In this document: in pieces, positions 26,455 to 35,959 of the stretch
Layout of the letters: every line of letters starts with the position of its first letter
Numbering within the stretch: the first letter of the stretch is position 1
Source of the DNA: an uncultured Verrucomicrobiota bacterium
GTDB lineage: Bacteria > Verrucomicrobiota > Verrucomicrobiia > Limisphaerales > UBA1412
Direction of reading: 5' to 3'
Assembly (NCBI GenBank): GCA_944389455.1
Contig: CALXMK010000004.1
Location: 78,186 to 142,185 of the forward strand
DNA length: 64,000 nt
Translations under genes and position numbers: made by a program
Notes under the pieces: model-generated
What the model saw: only the letters and a program-made list of their open reading frames with translations
What the model was told of the DNA's origin: nothing
Database searches by the model: none

Positions 26455-26747
26455 TAATTTTCATCTTTTTATCCCACTTATTTAAAATAATCACAAAAAG
26501 AGCTTGATTTGGAGTTAACTCCAGAATTTAAACTCTGAAATTAGCCTTGGAGGAGTTCCGAAAAGAGCTGAAAAAGATAATTTATATTGAGATTTATTAC
26601 CTGTCATTCCGAGTGATAAATAGATTTTTGAATTATCAGAGGATGAAATGAATAAAATTATAATTGAAGAGAGTGATTATTGCCTGCGCCGTCGGAATAA
26701 TTGTGTTGGAGTTATATTCTGAAAAAGAGAAATAGAGAAAATTTGCT
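26455..26747. other. Spacer between tRNA-Ile2 and the aldo/keto reductase gene
   Basis: About 290 bp with no ORF longer than a few dozen codons and no clear structured RNA. It presumably contains the promoter of the reductase operon. Confidence 0.4.
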
Positions 26748-27761
26748 ATGAAATATAAAGAGTTAGGAAGGTCTGAAATCTGGGTTTCGGCTCTTGGACT
26801 GGGGTTGATGCCATTGGCTGGAACTTATGGGGCTTCTGTTGAGGAATCGCAGGGATATAATTTACTGGAAGAGGCTCTGGAGCTGGGAATCAATTTTTGG
26901 GATACAGCTGATATTTACGGGGTTGATTATTCCGGCGAAAAATTTCTGGCTCCCATTTTGAAAGATCGCCGCGAAGAGGTTATTCTGGCTACAAAGTTCG
27001 GTTTTTGCCTTAAGCCAGGTTATCATGATGGATTTTTACCGAATTCGACTTATTTAAATACAAGGCCTGAGTACATTCATCAGGCGGTTGATGCCAGCTT
27101 GCTTCGCTTAGGTACGGACTATATCGATCTCTACTATGCACATCGACTGGATCCCCAAGTTCCCGTAGAAGAAACGGTTGGGGCAATGGGGGAATTGGTT
27201 AAAGCGGGCAAGGTGAAGGCGATTGGTCTGAGTGAATGTACTGCGGAAGATTTGCTCAGAGGAAATAAAGAATATCCCATCACTGCAGTAGAGAGTGAGT
27301 TTTCACTGATAAGCTCCTCTGCGAGAGAGGAAATAATTCCTCTCTGTTTGAAGTTAGGAGTTTCTTTTATTCCTTTTGCCCCGTTGGGGAGAGGATTAGT
27401 AAGTTCCCAGTTGGAGAGTAAAACTCCGGCTGAAGGAGATTTTCGCAGCCGGCTGCCCCGTTTCCAGGGAGAGAGTTTAGAGCGAAATAGAAAGCTGTCG
27501 CGGGAATTAAGATTATATGCCGAAAGATTAGGGTATACAGCTGCCCAGTTATCCCTGGCTTGGGTAATGGCACAGGGAGAGCATCTGATACCGATTCCCG
27601 GAACAAGCAGAATCGAGCATCTTAAGAAGAATGCCCAAAGTGCAGAGATTGTCCTCAGTGAGGAGAACTTGAATCGGATCAATACAATTCTCAGAGAGAA
27701 TCCTCCAGCTGGAGAACGATATGGAGAGAATGAGAATAAATTCCTTAAAAGAAAAGTTTAA
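26748..27761 (+). CDS. Aldo/keto reductase
   Basis: An NADPH-dependent (beta/alpha)8-barrel oxidoreductase. The catalytic tetrad is visible: Asp and Tyr in FWDTADIYG, Lys in LATKFG, and His in DLYYAHRLD. The C-terminal cofactor site has SLAWVMAQGEHLIPIPGTSRIEHL. The 337-aa length fits the AKR13-like/YajO group that acts on small aldehydes. It starts with a conventional ATG and is followed by the DUF362 gene only 4 bp after its stop, so the pair is one operon. The physiological substrate cannot be read from sequence. Confidence 0.92.
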   Translation: MKYKELGRSEIWVSALGLGLMPLAGTYGASVEESQGYNLLEEALELGINFWDTADIYGVDYSGEKFLAPILKDRREEVILATKFGFCLKPGYHDGFLPNSTYLNTRPEYIHQAVDASLLRLGTDYIDLYYAHRLDPQVPVEETVGAMGELVKAGKVKAIGLSECTAEDLLRGNKEYPITAVESEFSLISSSAREEIIPLCLKLGVSFIPFAPLGRGLVSSQLESKTPAEGDFRSRLPRFQGESLERNRKLSRELRLYAERLGYTAAQLSLAWVMAQGEHLIPIPGTSRIEHLKKNAQSAEIVLSEENLNRINTILRENPPAGERYGENENKFLKRKV

Positions 27762-27765
27762 TATC

Positions 27766-28857
27766 ATGAAACAAAACTATAATAAAAAATCGAAATATAT
27801 TGAAAAGCAGATGCAGTCGCATGAAGAACTCTGCTGCCGTCAGCAGGATTATGCGTGGAAATTTGATCGCCGTGATTTCTTAAAAACAACTACTTTAGCC
27901 GGAGTTGGTGCTCTGTTTACAACTCTTGGAGCAAAGGCTTCTGAGACTAAGAAGATTTCTTCAGAGGAAAAGCCTAAAGTATTTATGACAAAGGAAATCA
28001 CCTCTGCGAGCCTAATGAAGATTTATCAAGCATTGGATCGTCCCGCAAAAGGGAAAAATGTAGCGGTGAAGATTTCTACCGGAGAGCCGGGCGGACATAA
28101 TTTCCTGGATCCTAATTTGATTAAGGAACTGGTTCAATCGGTTAAAGGAACCATTATCGAGTGTAATACCGCTTATGGCGGCGGACGCGCTACAACGGAA
28201 GCTCATCGTAAAGCTGCCGAAGCACACGGTTTTACCGCTATTGCTAAAGTGGATATCATGGATGAGGAAGGAGATATTTCACTTCCGGTCAAAGGCGGTA
28301 CCCATTTAAAAGAAGATTTTGTGGGCAAGAACTTTATAAATTATGATTTTGTGGTTGTTCTTTCCCATTTCAAAGGTCATGCCATGGGAGGTTTTGGTGG
28401 TGCCGTAAAAAATATCTCTATCGGTATAGCCTCGGCTACCGGTAAATGTTGGATTCATACGGCAGGCAAGGTAAAGAAAGATCTTTGGCAGAATTTACCC
28501 AAACAGGATTATTTTCTGGAATCTATGGCAGAAGCGGCTAAAGCGGTTGCAGATCATTGTGGAGAAAAAATTCTTTATATCAATGTAGCCAATAAGCTTT
28601 CTGTAGATTGCGATTGTGATTCGAGTCCGGAGGATCCCAAAATGTCTGATATTGGAATTCTGGCTTCTCTTGATCCTGTGGCGGTGGATAAAGCGACAGT
28701 GGATATGGTTTATGCTTCAAAAGATCCGGGTAAATCTCATTTGATTGAGAGAATGGAGTCTCGTCATGGAATTCATACCTTGGAGCATGGAGAGAAGATT
28801 GGGCTCGGTTCCATGGCGTATGAACTTGTAGATTTAGATACAGTCAAGCAGGCCTGA
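27766..28857 (+). CDS. DUF362-family protein with Tat signal
   Basis: The N-terminus has a twin-arginine signal (DRRDFLKTTTLAGVGALF) preceded by about 33 extra residues, including a Cys-Cys pair. The mature part is DUF362: IIECNTAYGGGRATTEAHRK, LSHFKGHAMGGFGGAVKNIS, and DCDCDSSPEDPKMSDIGILA, and it ends without the C-terminal 4Fe-4S ferredoxin module that many family members have. DUF362 proteins are uncharacterised; Tat export suggests folded, cofactor-bound cargo. The ATG at 27766 is chosen because an earlier in-frame ATG (27721) would overlap the reductase. The gene is 4 bp after the aldo/keto reductase and ends before a terminator. Confidence 0.88.
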   Translation: MKQNYNKKSKYIEKQMQSHEELCCRQQDYAWKFDRRDFLKTTTLAGVGALFTTLGAKASETKKISSEEKPKVFMTKEITSASLMKIYQALDRPAKGKNVAVKISTGEPGGHNFLDPNLIKELVQSVKGTIIECNTAYGGGRATTEAHRKAAEAHGFTAIAKVDIMDEEGDISLPVKGGTHLKEDFVGKNFINYDFVVVLSHFKGHAMGGFGGAVKNISIGIASATGKCWIHTAGKVKKDLWQNLPKQDYFLESMAEAAKAVADHCGEKILYINVANKLSVDCDCDSSPEDPKMSDIGILASLDPVAVDKATVDMVYASKDPGKSHLIERMESRHGIHTLEHGEKIGLGSMAYELVDLDTVKQA

Positions 28858-28901
28858 AACTTAAGTAAATATATTGATTAGCCTCCTCTTTGATGAGGAT
28901 T

Positions 28902-28938
28902 AAAGGAAGGAAGAGCCCAAGCTCCTCTTTCCTTTTTT
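28902..28938 (+). terminator. Probable terminator of the reductase-DUF362 operon
   Basis: AAAGGAAGGAAGAG pairs imperfectly with CTCCTCTTTCCTTT, followed by TTTTTT. It lies about 45 bp after the DUF362 stop. An upstream CCTCCTCTTT could pair with the same arm, an alternative fold. Confidence 0.6.
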
Positions 28939-29046
28939 ATGGAATAAAAGCAGTTTGAGAACAAAAAGAGCTGCTATAGAATTTTATTTATAACTATTTC
29001 TTTATAAGCTTGTTGTATTTGTTTTTTTGCTATACGTAAAAGTTAT

Positions 29047-29565
29047 TGTGAATAAGTTCATAATGAATTTAATGAGGAATGTGACTGAATTGAGAGGAGG
29101 AGATTCTTCGGATGTTGATATAAGCTATTGAAGCAAAGATGTTAAAATATTGTTAGAACATTTTTGAGATGGGTATACTTCACTTCGTTTTTGAGTCAAG
29201 ATCAAAAAAAAATATTTCCTTTTGGAAGAGGGGGAAGCTTATGGAATTCTCTATGCTCAAAGATGTTTAGAAAGAGAAAAAAATAAATGTGAATAAAGTG
29301 TGAATAAGTGTGAATATATTCTTCTGGAATAGGAGTCTGCTGGGTGATAGAGTTTCTCTCAGCAGACGGATGGCTGCTGTATGCAGCAAGTGGTCACTCT
29401 GTTTTGTGGATACTGGTTTAGCAGATTAAGTTATTGATACAAAATGAGTTATATTTATTATAACTTGTTAAAGAGCAGGAAAAATCGGAATTTTGTTTTT
29501 TCAAGACAGCTTTTGCTATGCTGGACTGGAGAAAAAATGAATAAAGAAGATAGAACTGTGAATAA
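29047..29565. other. Probable chromosomal replication origin (oriC) with DnaA boxes
   Basis: The roughly 600-bp non-coding region directly before dnaA has five near-consensus DnaA boxes, all in the same orientation (TGTGAATAA, the complement of TTATTCACA): 29047-29055, 29288-29296, 29299-29307, 29557-29565, and one TGTGAATAT at 29309-29317. A TGTGGATAC at 29405 is a further near match. Three of them are spaced 10-11 bp apart, about one helical turn. The region is AT-rich. Strand bias of flanking genes does not clearly support replication diverging here, so GC skew must be checked. Confidence 0.7.
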
Positions 29566-29585
29566 CTTGTGAGAATTGGGGGAAA

Positions 29586-31061
29586 ATGATGGCTGATGTA
29601 GCGATACAATTATGGGAAAAGGCATGCGAACGCCTGAAGTCTTTCTATAGTTTACAAATGTATGAGCTCTGGATTAAGAGGCTAAAGGCTCTTAGTTATG
29701 AGGGCAACACTTTAACTTTGGAAGTGTGGGATACATTTTCTCAGATTTGGCTTCAATCGAATTATCAATCCGTTATTGAAGAAACACTTCGCGAAATAAC
29801 TGGAGAGGGAGTATCCATTTGCTTTGTTTTGACAAGTGCTGATAAAGCTGAAGTTTCAAAAGAGGAGTTGGAGGAGAAAGTCGAAGAGGTTTCTGCTAAA
29901 ACGGAAGAATCCATTCTTTTGAAGAAAAACGTGTCGAATTCCCAGGAGAGAATAGCGCCGGTTTACAGTCAGCAGAATACGGAGCGTCTTTCCTCTTCAA
30001 AATCATGGGCAGATATCAATTTTACCCCCAATCCCAAATATACTTTCAGCACTTTTGTAGTTGGAAATAATAGTAATTTAGCTCATGCTTCGGCAATGGC
30101 GGTGGCACGTAAACCTGGTAAAACTTATAACCCCTTATTTATTTATGGTGGAGTGGGGTTAGGAAAGACTCATCTGTTGCACGCTATTGCCAATAGTGTG
30201 CTGGAAAATAAGAAAGATTTAAAGGTGGTCTATGTCACTTTGGAAAAGGTGATGAATGAGTATGTGGATGCTGTGAAGTCCGGACGTTTTGCACGGTTTC
30301 GCAATAAGTATCGCACAGTGGATGTGCTTTTAGTAGATGATATCCAATTCTTGGCTCGTAAAGAAGGGTTGCAAGAGGAGTTTTTTCATACTTTTAATGC
30401 TCTTTATGAAGCTAAAAAGCAGATTGTAATGACTTCAGATCGTCCAGTGGGAGAGATCAAGGAACTGGAGGAGAGATTGGTTTCCCGTTTTAATTGGGGA
30501 ATGGTAGCTGATTTGCAGCCTCCTAATGTAGAGGTGCGCAAGGCGATTCTCGATTCCAAAGCATCAGATATGGATGTTCACCTGCCGAATGATGTGAGTG
30601 AGTTTTTGGCTGCCAATATCAGAGCTAACGTGAGAGAGCTGCAGGGAGCGTTGATTCGATTAGCTTCTGTGATTCGCTTGGGATTGCCTATCAATGGAAT
30701 GGCTCCCGGCTGGAATATTCGCACGGCAGAGATAGCTTTGCAGGATATTTTAAGACGTCAGCTCGATCAACTTCCTACTGCGGAGAGAATTCAAAAAGCG
30801 GTTGCGGGTTTTTATGATATCCGCACCGGGGATATTATCGGCAAGCGCAGGACTGGAAATATCGCCTTCGCGCGCCAGGTGGCAATGTATCTGACTCGGA
30901 GTATGCTCAAGATGCCATATATCGCTATTGGAGAAGCTTTTGGTGGAAGAGATCATGGAACGGTAATGCATGCCTGTAAAGTTGTGCAGGATAGAATGGA
31001 TATTGATTCCAAAGTCAGAGCGGATATCTTGCAGCTTGAGCGAGAGATGAAGGGGGAATAA
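29586..31061 (+). CDS. dnaA: Chromosomal replication initiator protein DnaA
   Basis: AAA+ initiator that binds the DnaA boxes upstream, melts the origin and loads DnaB. Domain I is the first about 80 residues; domain II is a flexible acidic linker with EVSKEELEEKVEEVSAKTEE. Domain III has Walker A GGVGLGKTH (about residue 187), Walker B VLLVDDIQFL and the sensor/arginine finger region SRFNWG. Domain IV has the signature FGGRDHGTVMHACK. At 491 aa it is a little long because of the linker. An ATG at 29586 and another at 29589 are both possible, after a GGGGG ribosome site. aroA follows by 27 bp rather than dnaN, an atypical dnaA neighbourhood. Confidence 0.97.
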   Translation: MMADVAIQLWEKACERLKSFYSLQMYELWIKRLKALSYEGNTLTLEVWDTFSQIWLQSNYQSVIEETLREITGEGVSICFVLTSADKAEVSKEELEEKVEEVSAKTEESILLKKNVSNSQERIAPVYSQQNTERLSSSKSWADINFTPNPKYTFSTFVVGNNSNLAHASAMAVARKPGKTYNPLFIYGGVGLGKTHLLHAIANSVLENKKDLKVVYVTLEKVMNEYVDAVKSGRFARFRNKYRTVDVLLVDDIQFLARKEGLQEEFFHTFNALYEAKKQIVMTSDRPVGEIKELEERLVSRFNWGMVADLQPPNVEVRKAILDSKASDMDVHLPNDVSEFLAANIRANVRELQGALIRLASVIRLGLPINGMAPGWNIRTAEIALQDILRRQLDQLPTAERIQKAVAGFYDIRTGDIIGKRRTGNIAFARQVAMYLTRSMLKMPYIAIGEAFGGRDHGTVMHACKVVQDRMDIDSKVRADILQLEREMKGE

Positions 31062-31088
31062 TTCCTCTTAGGGAAGGATAGGATATTT

Positions 31089-32345
31089 TTGGGTACTAAA
31101 GATAATTCCGATTTTACAAGGGCGGACAGTTTTCCTGAAAAGATAGAAATAATCCCACTTCGAGAGCTTGCTCCCCAAGTGATTACCATTCCAGGTTCCA
31201 AGAGTATTACCAATAGGGCACTGATCTTAGCAGCCTGCTCTTCGGGGCAGATTATTTTGAAAGGAGGCCTTTGGAGTGAAGATACGCAGGTGATGACGGA
31301 GGCTCTTAGGAAAATTGGAATTGAAGTGCGGATATTCAAGGAGGCGGAGCCGGCTAATAGAGAATTTCGTCTTTGCGGATTGGGGGATCGTCTTCCATTA
31401 GGAGGAACCTTGGAAAATCCATTGGAGATTTTTGTAGGTAATTCAGGAACATCCGCCCGTTTTTTAGCTGCATTTCTTTGTGCGTCGGGAGGTGGATTCT
31501 ATCGCCTGAGTGGAGTGCCAAGAATGCATCAACGTCCTCAGAAAGAGTTGTTTATAGCTTTACGTCAGTTAGGGTATACTGTGCTTTCAGAGAAAGAGGA
31601 AGGGTTCCTGCCGGCAGTCATAGGGGCCCCCCGGGGAAAATCTACTAAAGGAGGCGCTTGCTGTATTGGGCAAAAGGAGAGTTCTCAATTTGCTTCCGGT
31701 TTATTGCTTAGCGCTCGTCAGGGAAGATGGAGAATTGAGTTAGAAGGAGAAACCTCACCCTACATTCGGATGACTTGTTCGATGTTGGAAGTTTTCCCTC
31801 GTTTAGGAGGAGAGTTTCGAATTGAGCCGGATGCTTCTGGGGGAAGTTATTTTTATGCCGCCAATATCTGGGCTAAGGGGTTTCCTCTTTCCAAGCCGAT
31901 TTCAGTGGTTGATTGGCCTAAAACCGATTGGCAAGCCGATGCCTCATTCCCCGATTATATGCCGTTGCCGGATGAAATTTCACGCGAGCGGGATTTGGGA
32001 GATAGTATTATGACTGCGATTATTCTGGCACCTTTGGCAGATAAACCGGTTGTTTTCAGAGATTTAGGGAGACTGAGGGTGCAGGAATGTGAACGAGTAT
32101 CTGCTTTGCGAAGAGAATTAAGCCGATGCGGCGCGCGTGTAGAAGAGATAGGAGATACGCTCAAGATTTATCCTTCACGGCTGCATGGAGCAGAGATTGA
32201 AACATACCAGGATCACCGAATGGCGATGTGTTTTACTGTATTGGGATTAGGGATACCGGGAATGGTAATAAAAAATCCGGGTTGTGTGGTAAAGAGTTTT
32301 CCCAATTTTTTTGATAAAGTTGCTCAGCTTCGTTCTGAAAAATAA
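31089..32345 (+). CDS. aroA: 3-phosphoshikimate 1-carboxyvinyltransferase (EPSP synthase)
   Basis: Penultimate shikimate-pathway step, transferring enolpyruvate from PEP to shikimate-3-phosphate. Motifs are PGSKSITNRALILAA (about residues 36-50), GNSGTSARFLAAFL, a central QFASGLLLSA, and the C-terminal RVQECERVSALRREL and TYQDHRMAM. The 418-aa length is typical. It starts from TTG, with AGGATAGGA upstream and no ATG before PGSKS. It lies 27 bp after dnaA and 18 bp before the membrane protein, so the three form an operon. Confidence 0.95.
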   Translation: MGTKDNSDFTRADSFPEKIEIIPLRELAPQVITIPGSKSITNRALILAACSSGQIILKGGLWSEDTQVMTEALRKIGIEVRIFKEAEPANREFRLCGLGDRLPLGGTLENPLEIFVGNSGTSARFLAAFLCASGGGFYRLSGVPRMHQRPQKELFIALRQLGYTVLSEKEEGFLPAVIGAPRGKSTKGGACCIGQKESSQFASGLLLSARQGRWRIELEGETSPYIRMTCSMLEVFPRLGGEFRIEPDASGGSYFYAANIWAKGFPLSKPISVVDWPKTDWQADASFPDYMPLPDEISRERDLGDSIMTAIILAPLADKPVVFRDLGRLRVQECERVSALRRELSRCGARVEEIGDTLKIYPSRLHGAEIETYQDHRMAMCFTVLGLGIPGMVIKNPGCVVKSFPNFFDKVAQLRSEK

Positions 32346-32363
32346 GAACTGAATGCGGTAGAA

Positions 32364-33014
32364 ATGGAAGTTTTTGCTGTGCGAAATCGGAGAAATTTAT
32401 TCAAAAGACTCTGTTATTTTTTGGTTGGACTTGCGCTTTGTGGTTTTGGTATTGCTCTTTGTACTTGCCCCGGATTAGGAACGACTCCTATTTCCAGTCT
32501 GCCGTATGTTCTGACTAAAATTTTCTCACTCAGTTTTGGTATTTGGACAGTTGTCATTAATACTTTTTTTATTTTGGGGCAGGCAGTAATGCTGAGGAGA
32601 TTTTTAATTATAGAACATACGGTTCAGTTTGTGGCAGTTTTGGGGCTTGGCTTTTTTATCGATTTGGGAATGTATCTTTTCACCCCCTATATTCCCTCAA
32701 ATTATTTTTTACGGATAGTGTTTTTATTGGCAGGATGTTTGATTTTAAGTATAGGGATTTTATTAGAAGTGGCGGCGGATATTGCTTATACTCCCGGAGA
32801 TGGTTTTGTAAAGACGTTTGCTGCTCAATATAAAAAGAATTTTGGTTTCAGTAAGATTTGCTTTGATTGGGTTCAGGTGATTTTGGCTTTAATTCTTTCT
32901 GTTTCCGTGCTTGGTTTTGTTTATGGTATTAGGGAGGGAACAGTAATCGCGGCCTTTATCGTAGGTTATATTTTGAAATTGATTTACCCTTTTTTGCGTT
33001 TTCTTCGTCGATAG
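32364..33014 (+). CDS. YczE/YitT-like integral membrane protein
   Basis: Five predicted hydrophobic helices in 216 aa. The first block, FLVGLALCGFGIALCTCPGLGTTPISSLPYVL, and the AADIAYTPGDGFVKTFA segment match the YczE/YitT-type DUF6198 family. No function is established for the family. It is the last gene of the dnaA-aroA run and converges with the lipoprotein gene, with only 21 bp between stops. Confidence 0.8.
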   Translation: MEVFAVRNRRNLFKRLCYFLVGLALCGFGIALCTCPGLGTTPISSLPYVLTKIFSLSFGIWTVVINTFFILGQAVMLRRFLIIEHTVQFVAVLGLGFFIDLGMYLFTPYIPSNYFLRIVFLLAGCLILSIGILLEVAADIAYTPGDGFVKTFAAQYKKNFGFSKICFDWVQVILALILSVSVLGFVYGIREGTVIAAFIVGYILKLIYPFLRFLRR

Positions 33015-33035
33015 CAGAGGAGGACTGTTATTGGG

Positions 33036-33620
33036 CTATTTATCTTTTTCTTCGCTTGGTTCAGAGAAAGATTCAGTCACTTCAAAATAGAAAGTCAGGA
33101 TATCTCCTCCCAATTGATCTGTTGTAGATACAACATCGTACCATTTTCCCTCTTTGCGTTTCATTAGAATAGAGTGCATAACAATTTTCTGTTCTGGCAA
33201 TCTGAGCCGTATCCAAAAGCTTTCAATCCTCTGTCTGCGCCAAAGATCGTGATGACCGGGAATAATAATAGCGGATATAATTGAGTGTCCATCTCGTTCA
33301 GCATTCGAGGGGAGTGAATCGAGAGTCTTAGCCAGTTTTTCTTGAGGATCTTCGGGAAAGAGTTCTTTGTTTTGAACTTGTGCGAGAACGTCTGCGAAGT
33401 CACCGGAAATGACGTTTAAAGGATCTTCCTGAATCGTAGGTTCTTTGTTTTCGGATAGTTTTTCGTCCATTATGGATGGAATTGAAGTGGATTTGGAAGC
33501 ACAGCCTGTCTGAATTATACTCAATATAGTAAGAGAAATAAGAAGCGAAGGGAGAAGAAGTATTTTGTACAGAAGGGGATGAACGGAGGAAAAAAATATG
33601 AGCAGATTTATTTTTTTCAT
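33036..33620 (-). CDS. Putative lipoprotein of unknown function
   Basis: The N-terminus is a long hydrophobic signal (about 33 residues) ending in IQTGCASKS. Cys39 would be lipidated, though the -3 residue is Gln rather than the preferred Leu/Val, so the lipobox is atypical. The 150-residue mature part has an acidic middle and a beta-rich C-terminal half (SFWIRLRLPEQKIVMHSILMKR, WYDVVSTTDQLGGDILTFYFEV). No family recognised. It follows hemW by 33 bp and probably is the third gene of a SurA-HemW-lipoprotein unit. Confidence 0.65.
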   Translation of the reverse strand: MKKINLLIFFSSVHPLLYKILLLPSLLISLTILSIIQTGCASKSTSIPSIMDEKLSENKEPTIQEDPLNVISGDFADVLAQVQNKELFPEDPQEKLAKTLDSLPSNAERDGHSIISAIIIPGHHDLWRRQRIESFWIRLRLPEQKIVMHSILMKRKEGKWYDVVSTTDQLGGDILTFYFEVTESFSEPSEEKDK

Positions 33621-33653
33621 TTTATCTTATTTTCTTTTTAATTTGTTTAAGGT

Positions 33654-34844
33654 TCATTCTGTAATGATAAATTCCTCTGCGGCTAGATCCGCGAATCGGA
33701 GTCCTTGATCAGTTAGACGAAAACCACCGGGGAAAAATTCTCCATCTCCACGAGATATAAGTTTTTGGAGGGCTTTTGCCCATTGTTTTTCAAGCCGGAA
33801 GCCGGTATGAGCATAAAATTCATTAAAATCCCATCCTCGGCTCATTCTTAACCCTATAGCTGCGATTTCTCCGGCACGAGCTAAGGGGGAGATTTGATCC
33901 GGTTCCCAAAAATCATTTTCTGCAGGCGAAGAGGAGGTTAAACCGAGTTTTTTGTTTTGTTTGGGAATGACAGCATTGTAGTAAAGGGAAAGCAGAGAAG
34001 GATGTGCATAGCGTATTCCTCTTATTAAACTGCAGGCTGAAGGACCCGCTCCGTAATAATCTATTCCTCTCCAGTAAGCAATATTGTGTGCGCATTCAAA
34101 CCCGGAGCGCGCGAAATTGGAGATTTCATAACGATGGATTCCTTTTTCGGCAAGCTTGGCTAAGATAAGGTTATACATCGAGCAGAGAAGGTCTTCATCC
34201 GGTTCAAAACCGCTTTTTTGCATTTGAAGCGTCATAGGTGTTCCGGGTTCAAAAGTGAGTTCGTAACACGAAAGATGAGGAGTTTTTAACTCCAGCAAAG
34301 TATTGAGTGTTTCTTCCAGTTCCGACAATGTTTGCCCGGGAATACCAAAAATAATATCCAGATTTAAGTTTGTAAAACCGGTTTCGCGAAGTAATTCAAC
34401 AGTTTCTGACACTTGATGAGCAGAGTGAATCCGGCCTAGCTGCCGTAAGATTTTGTCATTAAGGGATTGAGCGCCAATAGAGATTCGATTGACTCCGGCT
34501 CGGCGGCAGAGAGCAGCTTTTTCTGGAGTGATGGTGGCCGGGTTTATTTCAATAGAAAATTCTTGTAACTGGGAAAGGTCAATTGATTGGATCAGGTCAA
34601 AAAGTTTTTCAAGATCTCCGTTATCTAGGCAGGAAGGAGTCCCCCCTCCTAGAAAAAGTGTACGGGGTCGCAGATTTTTTTTAGCCCAGAAGAGCTCTTT
34701 GGAGAGTGCTGCGAGGTAGCGTTTTGAATCATCATGAGTCAATGGCTGACTAGCAAAGGCACAGTAGTGACATTTGCGGATACAAAAAGGGACATGAATA
34801 TAGAGGTGTTCAATCTGACTTTGCCCAGGAAAAGGGAAATTCAC
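33654..34844 (-). CDS. hemW: Radical SAM heme chaperone HemW
   Basis: A radical SAM protein of 396 aa. The cluster motif CIRKCHYCAF (CxxxCxxC) appears at about residue 22, without the fourth cysteine of oxygen-independent coproporphyrinogen oxidase HemN, which marks HemW. The FLGGGTPS motif, NRISIGAQSL and YELTFEPGTP follow, and a C-terminal HemN_C-like winged helix starts about residue 310. HemW binds and inserts heme; it is not a coproporphyrinogen dehydrogenase although often annotated as one. Its start is 51 bp after the SurA-like stop. Confidence 0.92.
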   Translation of the reverse strand: MNFPFPGQSQIEHLYIHVPFCIRKCHYCAFASQPLTHDDSKRYLAALSKELFWAKKNLRPRTLFLGGGTPSCLDNGDLEKLFDLIQSIDLSQLQEFSIEINPATITPEKAALCRRAGVNRISIGAQSLNDKILRQLGRIHSAHQVSETVELLRETGFTNLNLDIIFGIPGQTLSELEETLNTLLELKTPHLSCYELTFEPGTPMTLQMQKSGFEPDEDLLCSMYNLILAKLAEKGIHRYEISNFARSGFECAHNIAYWRGIDYYGAGPSACSLIRGIRYAHPSLLSLYYNAVIPKQNKKLGLTSSSPAENDFWEPDQISPLARAGEIAAIGLRMSRGWDFNEFYAHTGFRLEKQWAKALQKLISRGDGEFFPGGFRLTDQGLRFADLAAEEFIITE

Positions 34845-34894
34845 AGGATAGATTCTGGCGTAGGTTGTTAGAAGGAGAGACTGAATTTCCGGAT

Positions 34895-35863
34895 TTAGTA
34901 GTATCGGACAAGATATTTTTTCCTCAGTTGGTCGATCCAGTTTTTACGTAGACTGGCACGAAGTTCTCCGGCGATAATGCTCTCTATTTCAGCACGTACT
35001 TCTTCGATATTCTTGATATGAGTAGCTTTAAAATCTTCTAATTTAATAATCCAGAACGCAGTATCTGTTTCAATCAGAGGGCTAATGTCACCTAGTTTTA
35101 GATTACGCGAAGCTTCCGCCAGTTGAGGTTGGAGAGAGGAGATATCACGCCACTCCAAATAAGCTTCTTTTTGCGATGAAAGGGTTCGGTCATCTGAATA
35201 AAGAGAGCAGAGTTCCTCAAAAGAAACACCGTCCTTAAGCTGTTTTAGGATTTCTTCTCCCATAGCTTGGGTAGTTTGAGGGTTTTCCTCATTTTTTATC
35301 AACAGCAGAGTGCGCAGTCGGACTTGATCTTCCACTCGAAAATCTTCTTTATGATCTTCATAATAATCGGCGATCATCTTTGGAGAGACAATTCGAACGG
35401 ATTCGACGTATTTGCCGACCATTGCCTGAATAATGATTTCGTTACGGATTTTTTCCTGAAAGGATTCGTAAGTAAGACCTTCACTTTTTAAAGTCTTAAT
35501 CAAGGTAATGCGGTCACCGTAATCGGAACGGATTCGGCGGGTCAATTCATCATCTACATAGTTTTGAGGTAAAATCAATTTAGAATCCAAAAATTCCTGA
35601 ATAATCAGTTTTTCTTCAATTAGAGATTGAATGGCCTCATTGCGGATTTGTTGTGAGCGTTTATTGGCTTCTTCAGGATTATCGGCATATTGCTTTTGCA
35701 GCATCATAACTGCCGGCAGGATCCGACGGTCAATATCACTCTGGGTAATGACGTTGGTGTGAACAACCAATCGAATAGCGTCTGCCAGACGCGCGGTTTG
35801 TGCCTCAGCATGGATTGTTAGAATGGCAAGACAAAATAAAGTTGCGATAAATCTCACTACCAC
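34895..35863 (-). CDS. SurA-like periplasmic chaperone/peptidyl-prolyl isomerase
   Basis: A signal peptide (MVVRFIATLFCLAILTIHAEA) leads into a SurA N-terminal domain (VVHTNVITQSDIDRR...EAIQSLIEEKLIIQEF) and one parvulin-type PPIC domain (VRLRTLLLIKNEENPQTTQAMGEEIL, SQKEAYLEWRDIS). SurA-like proteins escort outer-membrane porins through the periplasm. The single parvulin copy and 322 aa are smaller than E. coli SurA, which has two. The first gene of a three-gene minus-strand unit, it diverges from the Nif3 gene 97 bp away. Confidence 0.88.
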   Translation of the reverse strand: MVVRFIATLFCLAILTIHAEAQTARLADAIRLVVHTNVITQSDIDRRILPAVMMLQKQYADNPEEANKRSQQIRNEAIQSLIEEKLIIQEFLDSKLILPQNYVDDELTRRIRSDYGDRITLIKTLKSEGLTYESFQEKIRNEIIIQAMVGKYVESVRIVSPKMIADYYEDHKEDFRVEDQVRLRTLLLIKNEENPQTTQAMGEEILKQLKDGVSFEELCSLYSDDRTLSSQKEAYLEWRDISSLQPQLAEASRNLKLGDISPLIETDTAFWIIKLEDFKATHIKNIEEVRAEIESIIAGELRASLRKNWIDQLRKKYLVRYY

Positions 35864-35959
35864 AACCCCATTCTATTTTTCTGTATCTCAAGGGTCAAGA
35901 ATTTTATCTTCTGTTAGAATTCTTTAGTCTTTTTAATCTGAGTTCAGCAGGATATAATA

